IMG/VR virus record: IMGVR_UViG_3300013094_000317
Coordinates: 1-21,737 of that record
Length of the DNA stretch: 21,737 bases
Reading direction: 5' to 3' (one strand)
Origin: a virus
In this document: one piece after another, positions 13,001-19,327 of the stretch
Position numbering within the stretch: the first letter of the stretch is position 1
How the letters are laid out: every line of letters begins with the position of its first letter
Made by a program: the position numbers and the translations under genes
Notes under the pieces: model-generated
The model's input: only the letters and a program-made list of their open reading frames with translations
Told to the model about the DNA's origin: nothing
Database searches by the model: none

Positions 13001-16000
13001 TTCAATTTAGTTGCTAATCAAGTGACATTGGCAACTGCGCCACAAAGTGGCAGCATTGTTCGTGTTGAAACAAATCAGTTTATCAATACAAAAATTGCTA
13101 CAACTGATGTTGGTCAGCAAAATAGTAACTATGGAACTGCTGTTAAAGTATCTAATGATGGCAGCAGCGCATTTTCATCTGCAACTGGTTATGGATTAAC
13201 AAGCAGTCAAAATGGTGTGATATTCTATCTAAAAAATATCCCACAGCAATATGGTACCGCTATTGGAACACAGTCAAACTTTACAATGATTGCCAATAAT
13301 GCTGTTCGTATTAATGATTATCTTGTTACCTTTACTGGTGGCAGTGTTCAGCAAACCGTAACAGATATTAACAATGTTAATATTCCATATGTAACCGCAA
13401 GTGTTCTTGCTAATAATGCCATTTCTATTTCATCAAGCGATACTGTAAGTGCAGTAAAACTTCGCTTGCGCAATGAAGTAGGTAACCCATTGACCTTAAT
13501 GGGCATTACTCAGTGGCAAACTATTCAACGCTTGAATAATCCACTTGCACAAGATACTGCGCACTTTGGTGAAATTTTAAGTCTAAGTGCAGATAGCAAT
13601 ACTCTTGTTGTTGGAAGCACTCTAAGCAATACCAAGACACGAGTAACATTTGATAAGGCAATAACAACTTTTGATGGTGCTGGTCTGCGATTTATTGACA
13701 CAGTTTATCAAAGCGGTGCCGCTCATGTTTATGAATATCAAGCTGTTACTGATGAAAACTATGCAAGCTATGGCAATTTTGCTTATGCAACTCTCTTAAA
13801 TGATCAGTTTGCTAAGAGTTATGATCGCTATGGAAGCGGCATTGATATCAGTGATAACTTTATCATGGTTGGTGCTCCTCATGCAAATATTCTTAATAAT
13901 GCTACTGGCGCAATGTATGTTTATTATAATCAAAATGCTCAACCAGTATGGCAAAGTATTCGCAGCGGCGGCGTAGATTATGATAGTCGTAAGGTTAATC
14001 GTGTATATCTATACAATAGCACTACTGCAAAACTTATCGCTGACTTGCCAGTATATGATTTAATCAATGGATTCTTGCCTAATGAAAGCGAAAGTTATAT
14101 TGATTTTGTCATTAACTATGATCCAGCAGTTTATAACAAAGTGCCTACTAATGTTAGCTTCTCTTATGATCGTAAAAACGCATGGGGCAAAGAAAAATTA
14201 GGAAAACTTTGGTGGGATACTAATAGTATAAAGTATTATGATAATACTCAGGGCAAAATCATTGATAGATTTAACTATTGGGGACTTGCTTTCCCAGGCA
14301 GTAAAGTAAATGTTTATGAATGGATTGAAAGTCTTGTTCCTCCAAGTCAATATGTTGGAAGCAATGCTAACAATGTTCCGCTTTATACTATCAATGATGT
14401 TTATACTAGCGCCGTTGAAATCGACAGTGGAACTGGACAAGCTGTTACGAAATATTATTTCTGGGTCAAGAATAGTACTTTAACTAATGCTATTCGTCCA
14501 AGTGCACTAGAAATTCAAGGCTATCTAACTGTGCCTCGCGCAAGCAGCGAACCATTTGCTGCTGTTATTAGCCAGGATTCTATTGCTGTATTTGGTGCTT
14601 CAAACTTAATAAGCGTTGATACAAATCTTGCGATTGAATACAAAGATGTGTTAAAGCCACAGTTAGTTCATAGTGAATGGACTATGTTTGATGATGGCAG
14701 CGATCTTGGTGTTGCAGATGAGTTCTTGAATAAACTAAGTGACAGTTTAACAGGTCAAGATGTCAGCGGAAGAATTGTTCCAGACCCAGCATTGCCAATA
14801 GGACAAAAATATGGCATGAGTGTTATGCCTCGTCAAAGCCTATTCAATAAACAATTTACTGGTCGTAAATTGTTTATTGAAAATATCAATCAAGTATGCC
14901 AAACATTTCCTATGGCGTTGACTCGTGGAGATGTAGTAGCTGCATTGAATCATTTTGATCCACTGCCTAATTCATCACAATATAAAAAATCAGTTGCCAA
15001 TATAACTGAGTTAGGTTATCTTGACAAGAATGTATATCAAGCTGGCGATGTTGTTTTAGTTATAAACGATAGCAATAATTATACAAATGGTTGGAGTCTA
15101 TATCAACTTAATGTAGTGTTTCCAAATACAAGAACTTGGGAACTTGTGCAAGTTCAAACTTACAATGTAAACAGCTATTGGACTTATACTAATTGGTATA
15201 GCACAAAGTATAATGCTTCAATTCAGCCAACTCATACAGTGTCAACTGAAAATGACATTGCCAATCTAACGCTTAATGTTAATGATATTATCTATGTCAC
15301 TAATAGCACTGCTGGCGGTTGGAAGTTGGTATTGGTCAACTCAAATAACTTAGAATTGCTTGCACAAGAAAATGCTACGATTCAATTTACTAACAGCTTA
15401 TATGATCTTGTGGCTGCAAATCAAGGTTTTCAAACTAGCAGCTTCCAAAATGTAGGATTTGATGCTGATAGTAATCTTGAATTTAGCTATATCTTTGGTG
15501 TGATCAAAGACAAAATGTTGATCAATGAATATCGTCCTAACTTTAAAGCAGCGATCAAGTTGATGATTGATACTATTGCAACTCAACATCAGCAAACAGA
15601 TTGGATGATGAAGACTTCATTTGTTGATATCTATCATCGTGTTCGTGGACTAGATCAACTACCAGTTTATCTGCCACAGCCAGAATCTACTGTTACTAGT
15701 TTCTTTGCAGAAGTTAAACCTTATCATACAAAACTTAAACAGTATATTGCTATCTATGATAATAACAATGCAATTGATTATGCTTATGCAAGTGCAACTG
15801 ACTTTGATTTGCAACCATATAAGAACAGCATCATTAACAAATATCGCAGTCCACAACTTGGCAATAGCCTTGATACAACTGCATTGAGTTCACAGGCAGT
15901 TTATCAGCCATGGGTTAACAATCATACATATAGCGTTAAGTTCGTTGGTATAACCAATGGTGGCACTGGATATGATGGCACTACAACTGTTACTATTATT

Positions 16001-19000
16001 GGTGACGGAACTGGTGCAACTGCAACAGCATATATTGTTAATGGTTCAGTTAATAATATCCTAGTTACAAATCCAGGCACTGGATATACATATGCAACAG
16101 CATATATCTATGGAATTGGAACTGGCGCAAGCGCAACTGTTATTGTAGGCAATGGACTTGCTCGTAATTTCAATACATATATTAAGTATGATCGTTATAC
16201 ATACTTCAATAATATTCAAGATTGGTCTTCAAATACTGTTTATACAACAGATACAGTTGTAGTATATAAAACAGAACCATATCGTGTAACTGTTGCTCAC
16301 ACTAGCGGAACCACATTTGATGCAACTAAGTTTGTTGCGCTTGCGGTAAAAGTTTGGTATCCAGAAACAAGCTATGCAATCAATGATATTGTAATTTATC
16401 AAAATACCAGTTATGTTGCAACTCAAAACTTTACAAGTGGTGTCAATTTTGATAGCACTGTAAACAATTATAGTTTACAATATTGGAATCCAAATACAAG
16501 TTATACTACTAATAATATAGTGTTTAATTCCAATAATTACTATTCTCCTCGTGCAAATTACACAAGTAATAGTGATATCAATGGAGACATTTATAACAGT
16601 TTATTCGTAACTGTTTCTACAACTGCATCTAATTATGTTATAACTGTTACCAATATAAATGGTATAGCAGTTGGACAGTATGTAACTGGTGCGGGTGTAG
16701 TCGGCGGAAGCCAAGTAACTGCCATAAGCGGTAATAGCGTAACTTTAAGTGCGCCAGCTACTTCAACAGGAACAAATGTTATCATATTCTATACTGGTAA
16801 TCTACAACTTACTACTGTTAATCTTGTGCCATATACTGGCATGTGGCTTGACAATGCATGTGATCGTGTATGGGCATATTATTCTCCAATGTCTGGTATG
16901 GTTGGTCGCGATCTTGCTCAGGTTATGACAGGTATTGAATATAGTGGCAACCAAGTTGTTGGTCCAACATTTACACAAACACCTGGCTATGATGTTAACA
17001 ACTATGATTATATTGCATATGATTATGAAACATTCGATGCTGAAAATGTTGCTGATACCTATGGACCACAAGCAGAAGATACATATATTCAAAGTTTCTT
17101 TACCGATAGTGGATTAGGATTACGCCCACAAGATATCAATATTGTTGGCGGAGACTTCTATGATGTATACAGCAGCCATGCCCCAGAAGAGTTTATTCCT
17201 GGTCAAGTATTGGATACTGTGGATATTAAGGTTAAAACCCTACCAATTACTAATGGCGGTCCAGATATTAAAATCTTTACAGTAAATTATATTGGATCAC
17301 AAACATTTAGCTTTGATCCTAATGTTACCAATGTTTCTTATCCAGTTGGTGGCATAGAAAAGTTCTATATTGTTGATTCAACTATCGGTCCTATTGCTGA
17401 AACATTGAATTACACTGTAAATTATCAAACAAAAACAATTACTGTAAACTATATTCCACAAAACGGTACATATTTTTATGTTATGATGATTGGTGCCAAT
17501 GGCGTGAATCCAGTATATGACCAAGATTTTTATGCCGATGGCGTTCAAACTGATTTCGATATACCTGACTTTACAACATCAACTGTTGGACAAGCATATG
17601 TCAAGGTCAATGGTGCAGTTGTAACTAATTGGAGTTTGGTAAACAAATTGGAAAATGGTAATACTGTATTGGCTGTAAGATTTACAGTTGCTCCTGCTGC
17701 AAATGCATTTGTTCAGGTTCATCTTTTCAATGTTGCAGTCGGAACTCGTGCGTATAGCGAATGGTATGAACAATCATTCTCTATTCCAGTTGCAAGTTAT
17801 CCAACTGGTTACACCTTCACTCTTACAAATCCAGAAATCTACAATGAACCTATTAGCAGTTATGCAATTGTAAGATTGAATGGCAGTGATTTGTTGCCTC
17901 CGCAACAAAGCTATTATATTGGCGATGGAACTACTGCAAACTTCAGTATGACCAATACTTGGGTAGAAACTATTGCCAATATTGTTGATCCTGAAACTAT
18001 TGTATTGGTCAATGGAGTAGTTAAAACAAATAATATTGATTATACCATTTATCATGATCCATTAAACATGGCAATGCCTGTTGTTCAATTTACAGTTGCT
18101 CCGCCAAGCGGAAGCACTATTGTAATCAGTGACAGCAGTCAAAGCGATTTCAAGATTTATAATGGTAATCAACTTGTGCTAAGACCAAATGTTGTTATTG
18201 CTAACAATAGCACACTAACTGTATTAACACAAGGCAATCATAACTCAAATAATCAATATACTAAGTTGTTCAGTGGCAGCACAAGCAATACTAGTGTTGT
18301 TGATAACGGTCTTGATACAACTGGATTTGATGCAGTTGGTCTTGATGCTGAGTATAGTAACTTTATCAGTGGTGTTTATTATACATTACCAAATGCTGTA
18401 ACTAATATCAATGAAATATATATTACACTAAGAAATACTGGAATGACTGGCGGTATCACCCTATTGCCATATCGTGACTTTATTCTTGGCACACCAACTA
18501 CTATATTGCTTAATTCGTTGTTGAATGTAAGTGCGACCAGTGTTATTACAGTTCGTATATTTGGAACACCAGTGCGTGAACATACAGTAGAGTTCCGCAT
18601 ATTCAAGGATATGCGTGATAATACTCGTTACTATGCTCTTCGTTCTATCCAAACTTCTCTCACAGCTAACTTGGCTCCAAGTGATCAATGGATATATGTT
18701 GGGGATGCAAGTGTTCTACAAAGTCCACAATTGAATACAAATAATGCTGGCATTATCTTTATCAATGGTGAGCGTATTGCTTATGGCGTAGTTGATTCAA
18801 TTAACAATCGTTTAGGTCAACTGCGTCGTGGTATTAGTGGAACAGGAACACCAACCCTTCATCAGAAGGGAACTCTTGTTAGCGACAATGGAAGCACACT
18901 AGAAATTCCAAATAGTCGAGATACATATAATACAGTTTCTGCAAATACCTATATAACTGGTGCGCCAAGCATTAAGTTTATTACCGCTAACTCATATAGT

Positions 19001-19327
19001 GGTTCTAGCGTTATTTCAGTGACCGATGTTAACAATATCGCAGTAAATCAGCTAGTATTTGCTGGTATTAGTGGAGTAATTCCTGCTAATACAACAGTAA
19101 CTAACATATATAAAGGTAATAATGCAGTTAGCCTAAGTGCAAATCTAACAGCTAATCTAACTACTAATTCAGTTGGAAACTTGTTGATAAGCAATAGTGT
19201 ATCATTCGTTACTAATATTCTAGTAACTGCTAATAGCACTATTAAACAAGGCATAGTGTTTACTAATCCAGGTGAAAGTATACAGACTAGTTCAACAAGT
19301 TATGCACAATTTATTAGGGCGCAGTAA
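4007..19327 (+). CDS. Giant modular baseplate/tail structural protein (5,106 aa), in the gp7 position
   Basis: This is one uninterrupted frame with a good AGGGA site at 3993-3997. I recognise the backbone as an uncharacterised family of giant structural proteins in environmental T4-like phages. Conserved blocks: 1-145 (starts MAKRKSVNFLPQVFNT; YYSYNGFVDLDKL, QYYWVPGGP), 890-1010 (GFPLVYKSIGNLGDIVF), 1146-1240, 1378-1646 (PGNWRGIYNYFYDT, PSWWELRYGPAPYT, YPFAVQIAWFLARPAEW), 2095-2168, 3400-3452 (KLWWD, EWIESLVPPSQY), 3545-3617 (EWTMFDDG, MPRQSLF), 3800-3915 (VKPYHTKLKQY) and 4275-4413 (CDRVWAYY, SHAPEEFIPGQ). Inserted modules: cupredoxin-like at 196-275; G-I-P modules at 680-880, 2577-2780, 4221-4260 and near 5013; CBM5/12-like at 2022, 4073, 4117 and 4160; an FG-GAP-like propeller at 2436-3310; GGTGY repeats at 3985-4045; an INGERIAYG module near 4919. 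There is no signal peptide or membrane segment. The position after gp6 suggests a gp7-like wedge role, but I see no direct gp7 similarity. Confidence 0.9.
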   Translation: MAKRKSVNFLPQVFNTLSNKRFLNATMDPLIQEPSLKKMYGYIGQQDQSPVYTTGDYYINEGDSYSQFYQLEPGVVINKRQLGTNTYKVNNVYSYVDILNQISADGGINNNHDRLFTNRYYSYNGFVDLDKLTNYRQYYWVPGGPLTVDVTADTVTTQQDFYIHRNSYIANNETELQSAALGETGYSVDGYNNVINPTLTLIRGGSYNFHVNQGTQFWIQTETGTSGESSVQNNISTRDVMGVSNNGDESGIVTFTVPLSTAQDYLINYPAITQQVDIIVDGITYDQLQGQNYDTFVQSNSLDGVRSFDGKFIVFTSLTGFTGVDSSQFGGVWQINVDNNSTLPDMVTPNPNYRNMNLTYIAPWANLYKVFVGQGDVYGHVYAYKNNVGVITKFPTLSAAQSVLYYVDATNPLVYGEIRLVDPTPNSLLNVTDIIGRVNYTSPNGVKFSSGLKVKFTGLVFPSEYQNNEYIVEGVGTSISLIKYSDLVTPEIINTNLGSSFGNGQGYDANGSGFDGTSNSPEEKDYVTINRASVDGNAWSRNNRWFHHDVLQYAADFNNTNYSFDSNQQAKRPIVEFLPNLKLFNYGVNYRGPVTVIDTTTTDAFSQIEGQSPQATSKYYTDGIPLLNNSTVVFTQDTNPTVRNTIYKVQNNKIHSYNNFNVRIVAFSAAGTNIIYVNDLTNLYVGLKVTAGSSWTQSAIPNNTYITAIDDITGAITLSKNLTDNISPSRLIPATTAIGSTVTNTPYYNAQKLVTVPLSIGINTFTVYDISYLSVGQLVTGTGVPNNTTITSIVAQSDPSGATTPWQITVSNNFTVNATETLTIASAGVTGISTGQIVNDTNTINPAIPAGTAVGTIVGGNIHLGANATLTENNVVFAFNNPVDTTDYTVLTFSSDSYQIHLVPSGTVNNGDTVIPMEGVSNQGNMFYYIDGTWNLAQVRNSRPQFPLFDVIDSNSYSLGDHSVYPSSNFKGSKLFGYAIGTGTRDSELGFPLVYKSIGNLGDIVFQNYYQTDSFDYNLNQVDTIKNVNIGYGAIINSYDNYNFANGWYKVADKSKQYITKTFNATDISLNNFDLKIKYENSYYENNVFVYINGKLQNQDTYTLKTNSTTSVVVLNQDLNIGDRLFVKIFGTTPQYKQTYTMPRNLTNNSDNTEFTSITLGQLRNHLIEIGDNLLNLVGEPAGSNNFRDLNFNDVGGKLLQHSASLRPASLLLANNDVDPVQIIRYAADSYTNFKSQLLDYISNTQFPDPNNYRASLDLILSQFTAVANGGSPYYYTDMAPSGTNFIKSTYTVQNTTYRSFNFTQSFADNIKQYTAAMIYLNGILLIKNHDYTINDKVVTISSTVALSRGDVIEINEYASTVGCNIPATPTKLGIYPKYEPQIVTDDTYVTPTTGIIGHDGSFTAAWGDYRDHILLEFEKRVYNNITTTYANSSDTGLNSVIPGAFRKTDYSIDEWTQLLAPAFLRWSNINNVDIFTNNTVTNNEFTWNYSSGTDKLFFNSVPGNWRGIYNYFYDTDKPHTNPWEMLGFAEQPSWWELRYGPAPYTSANNVLWSDLELGFIYGGNPNASYIDSRYSRLGLSQIIPVDEHGNLLSPNFSVIGSFDANLATQNWRVGDQGPAETAWRRSVDYPFAVQIAWFLARPAEWAALNYNTRDLTYNSTLGQIINSKSNSRVFDFSVTSPSDYIPGYNVWLRDYLTSNNLDVTENWLNVVNNSTFNLVYKMGAYTDKSYLTIVADQVSPQSTNSSVIIPQENYRVKVTKSAPVARAIYSAVVVQKTTDGYQITGFDKERPYFLTIPSLVSSNNYGITVGIDTAVIYLDAAAGIVSYPYGTIFNTKQQVVDFLVSYGRYLESQGFSFQEFLGDNNTKQDWTLAAKEFLFWDQQDWGNSTIISLTPTGTNINFNSLFGLVDTISNTNNYTKIINSDNVTLTGRDYRVYREDNNFSVTLKNAQKGIHLLDIAVVQYEHTLIFDNTTVFNDILYDEQTGSRQFRLRIDGSKTQDWDGSLYAPGFFVNISDIPEWSAYTDYYTGDIVLFKTQYFAAQNFIPGSATFKSSDWYTINGNLLGKDLIPNMASGAAQFINFHDPDATDLNSAADALSKSETGFSPRQYFTDLGLDTTTQYKFYLGMIAQKGTQAVLNAYLRNKQKRIDSDITLNEQWAIKLDNYGGNNDTDKLEFNIGNAIAINSQYLFQLINETDSRPLDYNGVKPSDLLYKPRKYNTDIFSLDSPHKQIIPTAGPVNTNDVSATVFDISKIFNISALNTILGEGSKIWIAADSSNQWGVYRLSQTNILAVTYVNPISPTELQFTTSAPHGLAKYDYVMLKNGQLLSAQSTSGVVDMSGFYRVSSVSGNTFNVKITNNVKVGTGNLKASLFKLINVRYATSNDFANFTPVRGWNSNEIVYIDNGPDGYNVLQNTNNWVYNQTKSPVFTSPSDNYGSSVKINHTQGFALVGANQKNTSGTAFVYGKNQDNTWQEFGVLTPDSRIRGFGSNVDINVNNIAFISAPTGQKGVVYTANVNSQQIALSQAIHYDNLYAISAGFSQSNNNILLSTVFNFDSTANIAVQASYNLSNFAVGMGVGGAGIPSGTYITSITPVAATNTIVVNKTNSVHIGDTATILQSNSSIFTTLYANIASSNANVYIGNVGQSITGVLVNTMPVLGNGIPVGTYITNISNITGYKVLTLSSNVTIPSGNLLTIVNNNSSVIQSGVTSVTTTGNNYFIISGAQSTYLIANGQPIVGSNLANGTVISNLAIGPAFNILGVNSNVNLSNSEKIAIYPNVQPTSNFGYSISASGDGKWLYVGEPVTNSVYVYEYANLATSTSTRIGDGHTTSFSYPIGAPSTASANDIKVYVSGVLKVPNLDYIKTPGQTVITFDNPPAANAAILISYESHYVETNRIVTDDPQASMFGASVSTNYDGSVVVIGAANSAATFSTTFSNAGKTYIYDRTAEIFTADGSTSTFQLSNAFANLTTITTPTLVTNPAVTVDGIDDTANATFNLVANQVTLATAPQSGSIVRVETNQFINTKIATTDVGQQNSNYGTAVKVSNDGSSAFSSATGYGLTSSQNGVIFYLKNIPQQYGTAIGTQSNFTMIANNAVRINDYLVTFTGGSVQQTVTDINNVNIPYVTASVLANNAISISSSDTVSAVKLRLRNEVGNPLTLMGITQWQTIQRLNNPLAQDTAHFGEILSLSADSNTLVVGSTLSNTKTRVTFDKAITTFDGAGLRFIDTVYQSGAAHVYEYQAVTDENYASYGNFAYATLLNDQFAKSYDRYGSGIDISDNFIMVGAPHANILNNATGAMYVYYNQNAQPVWQSIRSGGVDYDSRKVNRVYLYNSTTAKLIADLPVYDLINGFLPNESESYIDFVINYDPAVYNKVPTNVSFSYDRKNAWGKEKLGKLWWDTNSIKYYDNTQGKIIDRFNYWGLAFPGSKVNVYEWIESLVPPSQYVGSNANNVPLYTINDVYTSAVEIDSGTGQAVTKYYFWVKNSTLTNAIRPSALEIQGYLTVPRASSEPFAAVISQDSIAVFGASNLISVDTNLAIEYKDVLKPQLVHSEWTMFDDGSDLGVADEFLNKLSDSLTGQDVSGRIVPDPALPIGQKYGMSVMPRQSLFNKQFTGRKLFIENINQVCQTFPMALTRGDVVAALNHFDPLPNSSQYKKSVANITELGYLDKNVYQAGDVVLVINDSNNYTNGWSLYQLNVVFPNTRTWELVQVQTYNVNSYWTYTNWYSTKYNASIQPTHTVSTENDIANLTLNVNDIIYVTNSTAGGWKLVLVNSNNLELLAQENATIQFTNSLYDLVAANQGFQTSSFQNVGFDADSNLEFSYIFGVIKDKMLINEYRPNFKAAIKLMIDTIATQHQQTDWMMKTSFVDIYHRVRGLDQLPVYLPQPESTVTSFFAEVKPYHTKLKQYIAIYDNNNAIDYAYASATDFDLQPYKNSIINKYRSPQLGNSLDTTALSSQAVYQPWVNNHTYSVKFVGITNGGTGYDGTTTVTIIGDGTGATATAYIVNGSVNNILVTNPGTGYTYATAYIYGIGTGASATVIVGNGLARNFNTYIKYDRYTYFNNIQDWSSNTVYTTDTVVVYKTEPYRVTVAHTSGTTFDATKFVALAVKVWYPETSYAINDIVIYQNTSYVATQNFTSGVNFDSTVNNYSLQYWNPNTSYTTNNIVFNSNNYYSPRANYTSNSDINGDIYNSLFVTVSTTASNYVITVTNINGIAVGQYVTGAGVVGGSQVTAISGNSVTLSAPATSTGTNVIIFYTGNLQLTTVNLVPYTGMWLDNACDRVWAYYSPMSGMVGRDLAQVMTGIEYSGNQVVGPTFTQTPGYDVNNYDYIAYDYETFDAENVADTYGPQAEDTYIQSFFTDSGLGLRPQDINIVGGDFYDVYSSHAPEEFIPGQVLDTVDIKVKTLPITNGGPDIKIFTVNYIGSQTFSFDPNVTNVSYPVGGIEKFYIVDSTIGPIAETLNYTVNYQTKTITVNYIPQNGTYFYVMMIGANGVNPVYDQDFYADGVQTDFDIPDFTTSTVGQAYVKVNGAVVTNWSLVNKLENGNTVLAVRFTVAPAANAFVQVHLFNVAVGTRAYSEWYEQSFSIPVASYPTGYTFTLTNPEIYNEPISSYAIVRLNGSDLLPPQQSYYIGDGTTANFSMTNTWVETIANIVDPETIVLVNGVVKTNNIDYTIYHDPLNMAMPVVQFTVAPPSGSTIVISDSSQSDFKIYNGNQLVLRPNVVIANNSTLTVLTQGNHNSNNQYTKLFSGSTSNTSVVDNGLDTTGFDAVGLDAEYSNFISGVYYTLPNAVTNINEIYITLRNTGMTGGITLLPYRDFILGTPTTILLNSLLNVSATSVITVRIFGTPVREHTVEFRIFKDMRDNTRYYALRSIQTSLTANLAPSDQWIYVGDASVLQSPQLNTNNAGIIFINGERIAYGVVDSINNRLGQLRRGISGTGTPTLHQKGTLVSDNGSTLEIPNSRDTYNTVSANTYITGAPSIKFITANSYSGSSVISVTDVNNIAVNQLVFAGISGVIPANTTVTNIYKGNNAVSLSANLTANLTTNSVGNLLISNSVSFVTNILVTANSTIKQGIVFTNPGESIQTSSTSYAQFIRAQ
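4592..4831 (+). other. Cupredoxin-like beta domain without copper ligands (inside the giant protein)
   Basis: Residues about 196-275 run NPTLTLIRGGSYNFHVNQG, then FWIQTE, a Ser/Gly-rich loop, GVSNNGDESGIVTFTVP and finally LINYPAI. The order (Leu/Arg strand, FWIQ strand, a G-V-x-N-N-G turn and a TFTVP strand) is the pattern of cupredoxin-like domains often found in environmental phage structural proteins. The usual terminal Cys/His cluster is absent, so a structural rather than copper-binding role is likely. The call is by pattern only. Confidence 0.45.
6049..6650 (+). repeat. Three adjacent G-I-P-x-x-T beta modules (inside the giant protein)
   Basis: Residues about 681-881 hold three degenerate copies of one module. 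The markers are VGLKVTAG with IPNNTYITAI and ITLSKNLT; VGQLVTGTGVPNNTTITSI; and TGQIVNDT with IPAGTAVGTI. Each copy has a Gly-x-x-Val strand, a G-x-G-I/V-P turn, a T-x-I-T-x-I strand and a Leu-Ser or similar closing strand. The repetition is at protein level; I see no long DNA identity between copies. Confidence 0.6.
11312..13936 (+). repeat. Seven FG-GAP-like repeats, candidate seven-bladed beta-propeller (inside the giant protein)
   Basis: Residues about 2436-3310 contain seven repeats that start with an aromatic-Gly pair and continue into a hydrophobic strand, often S-x-D-G or equivalent, an L-x-V-G-x-x strand and a closing strand with an aromatic-V/I-Y type ending. Starts: YG at 2438 (closing TAFVYGKN), FG at 2490 (GVVYTANV), FG at 2788 (GKWLYVGEP, SVYVYEY), FG at 2910 (SVVVIGAAN, KTYIYDR), YG at 3042 (GVIFYL), FG at 3187 (NTLVVGST, AHVYEYQ) and YG at 3275 (FIMVGAPH, AMYVYYN). 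Seven is the number needed to close an integrin-type propeller. Long insertions separate several blades, especially blades 2 and 3. Confidence 0.65.
11730..12345 (+). repeat. Three G-I-P modules inserted between propeller blades 2 and 3
   Basis: Residues about 2575-2780 carry three copies of the same module seen at 681-881 of this protein: GAGIPSGTYITSI, GNGIPVGTYITNI with LTLSSNVTIPSGN, and ANGQPIVGSNLANGTVISNL. The first two share the DNA string GGAACATATATTAC, so part of the array may be a relatively recent duplication. Confidence 0.6.
15940..16160 (+). repeat. Paired GGTGY beta module (inside the giant protein)
   Basis: Residues 3985-4045 contain GGTGYDGTTTVTIIGDGTGA followed by ATAYIVNGSVNNILVTNPG, then TGYTYATAYIYGIGTGASA. 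This is the two-part G-x-G-Y, V-x-I-x-G-x-G-x-G-A, V-x-x-I-x-V-T-N-x-G pattern common in phage fibre and adhesin-like proteins. The function is unknown. It sits directly before the CBM-like segments. Confidence 0.55.
16205..16600 (+). repeat. Three tandem CBM5/12-like segments (inside the giant protein)
   Basis: Three consecutive segments follow the plan W-x(4)-Tyr-x(3)-Asp/Asn-x-Val-x-Tyr/Phe-x(3)-Tyr. They begin at W4073 (WSSNTVYTTDTVVVYKTEPY), W4117 (WYPETSYAINDIVIYQNTSY) and W4160 (WNPNTSYTTNNIVFNSNNYY). A fourth, isolated copy is at W2022 (WSAYTDYYTGDIVLFKTQYF). The pattern is that of small chitin/cellulose-binding type modules (CBM5/12) often used in phage tails. Sugar binding is inference. 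Confidence 0.6.

Noticed and set aside
4007-19327. Giant protein as an RTX-type adhesin, toxin or non-ribosomal peptide synthetase
   Set aside because: There are no calcium-binding nonapeptide arrays, no secretion signal and no enzymatic domain motifs, and the gene lies between baseplate and fibre genes.
4007-19327. Tail tape measure protein
   Set aside because: The protein is beta-rich and modular with many Trp/Tyr/Pro motifs, not a long helical coiled-coil or membrane-segment protein as tape measures are.
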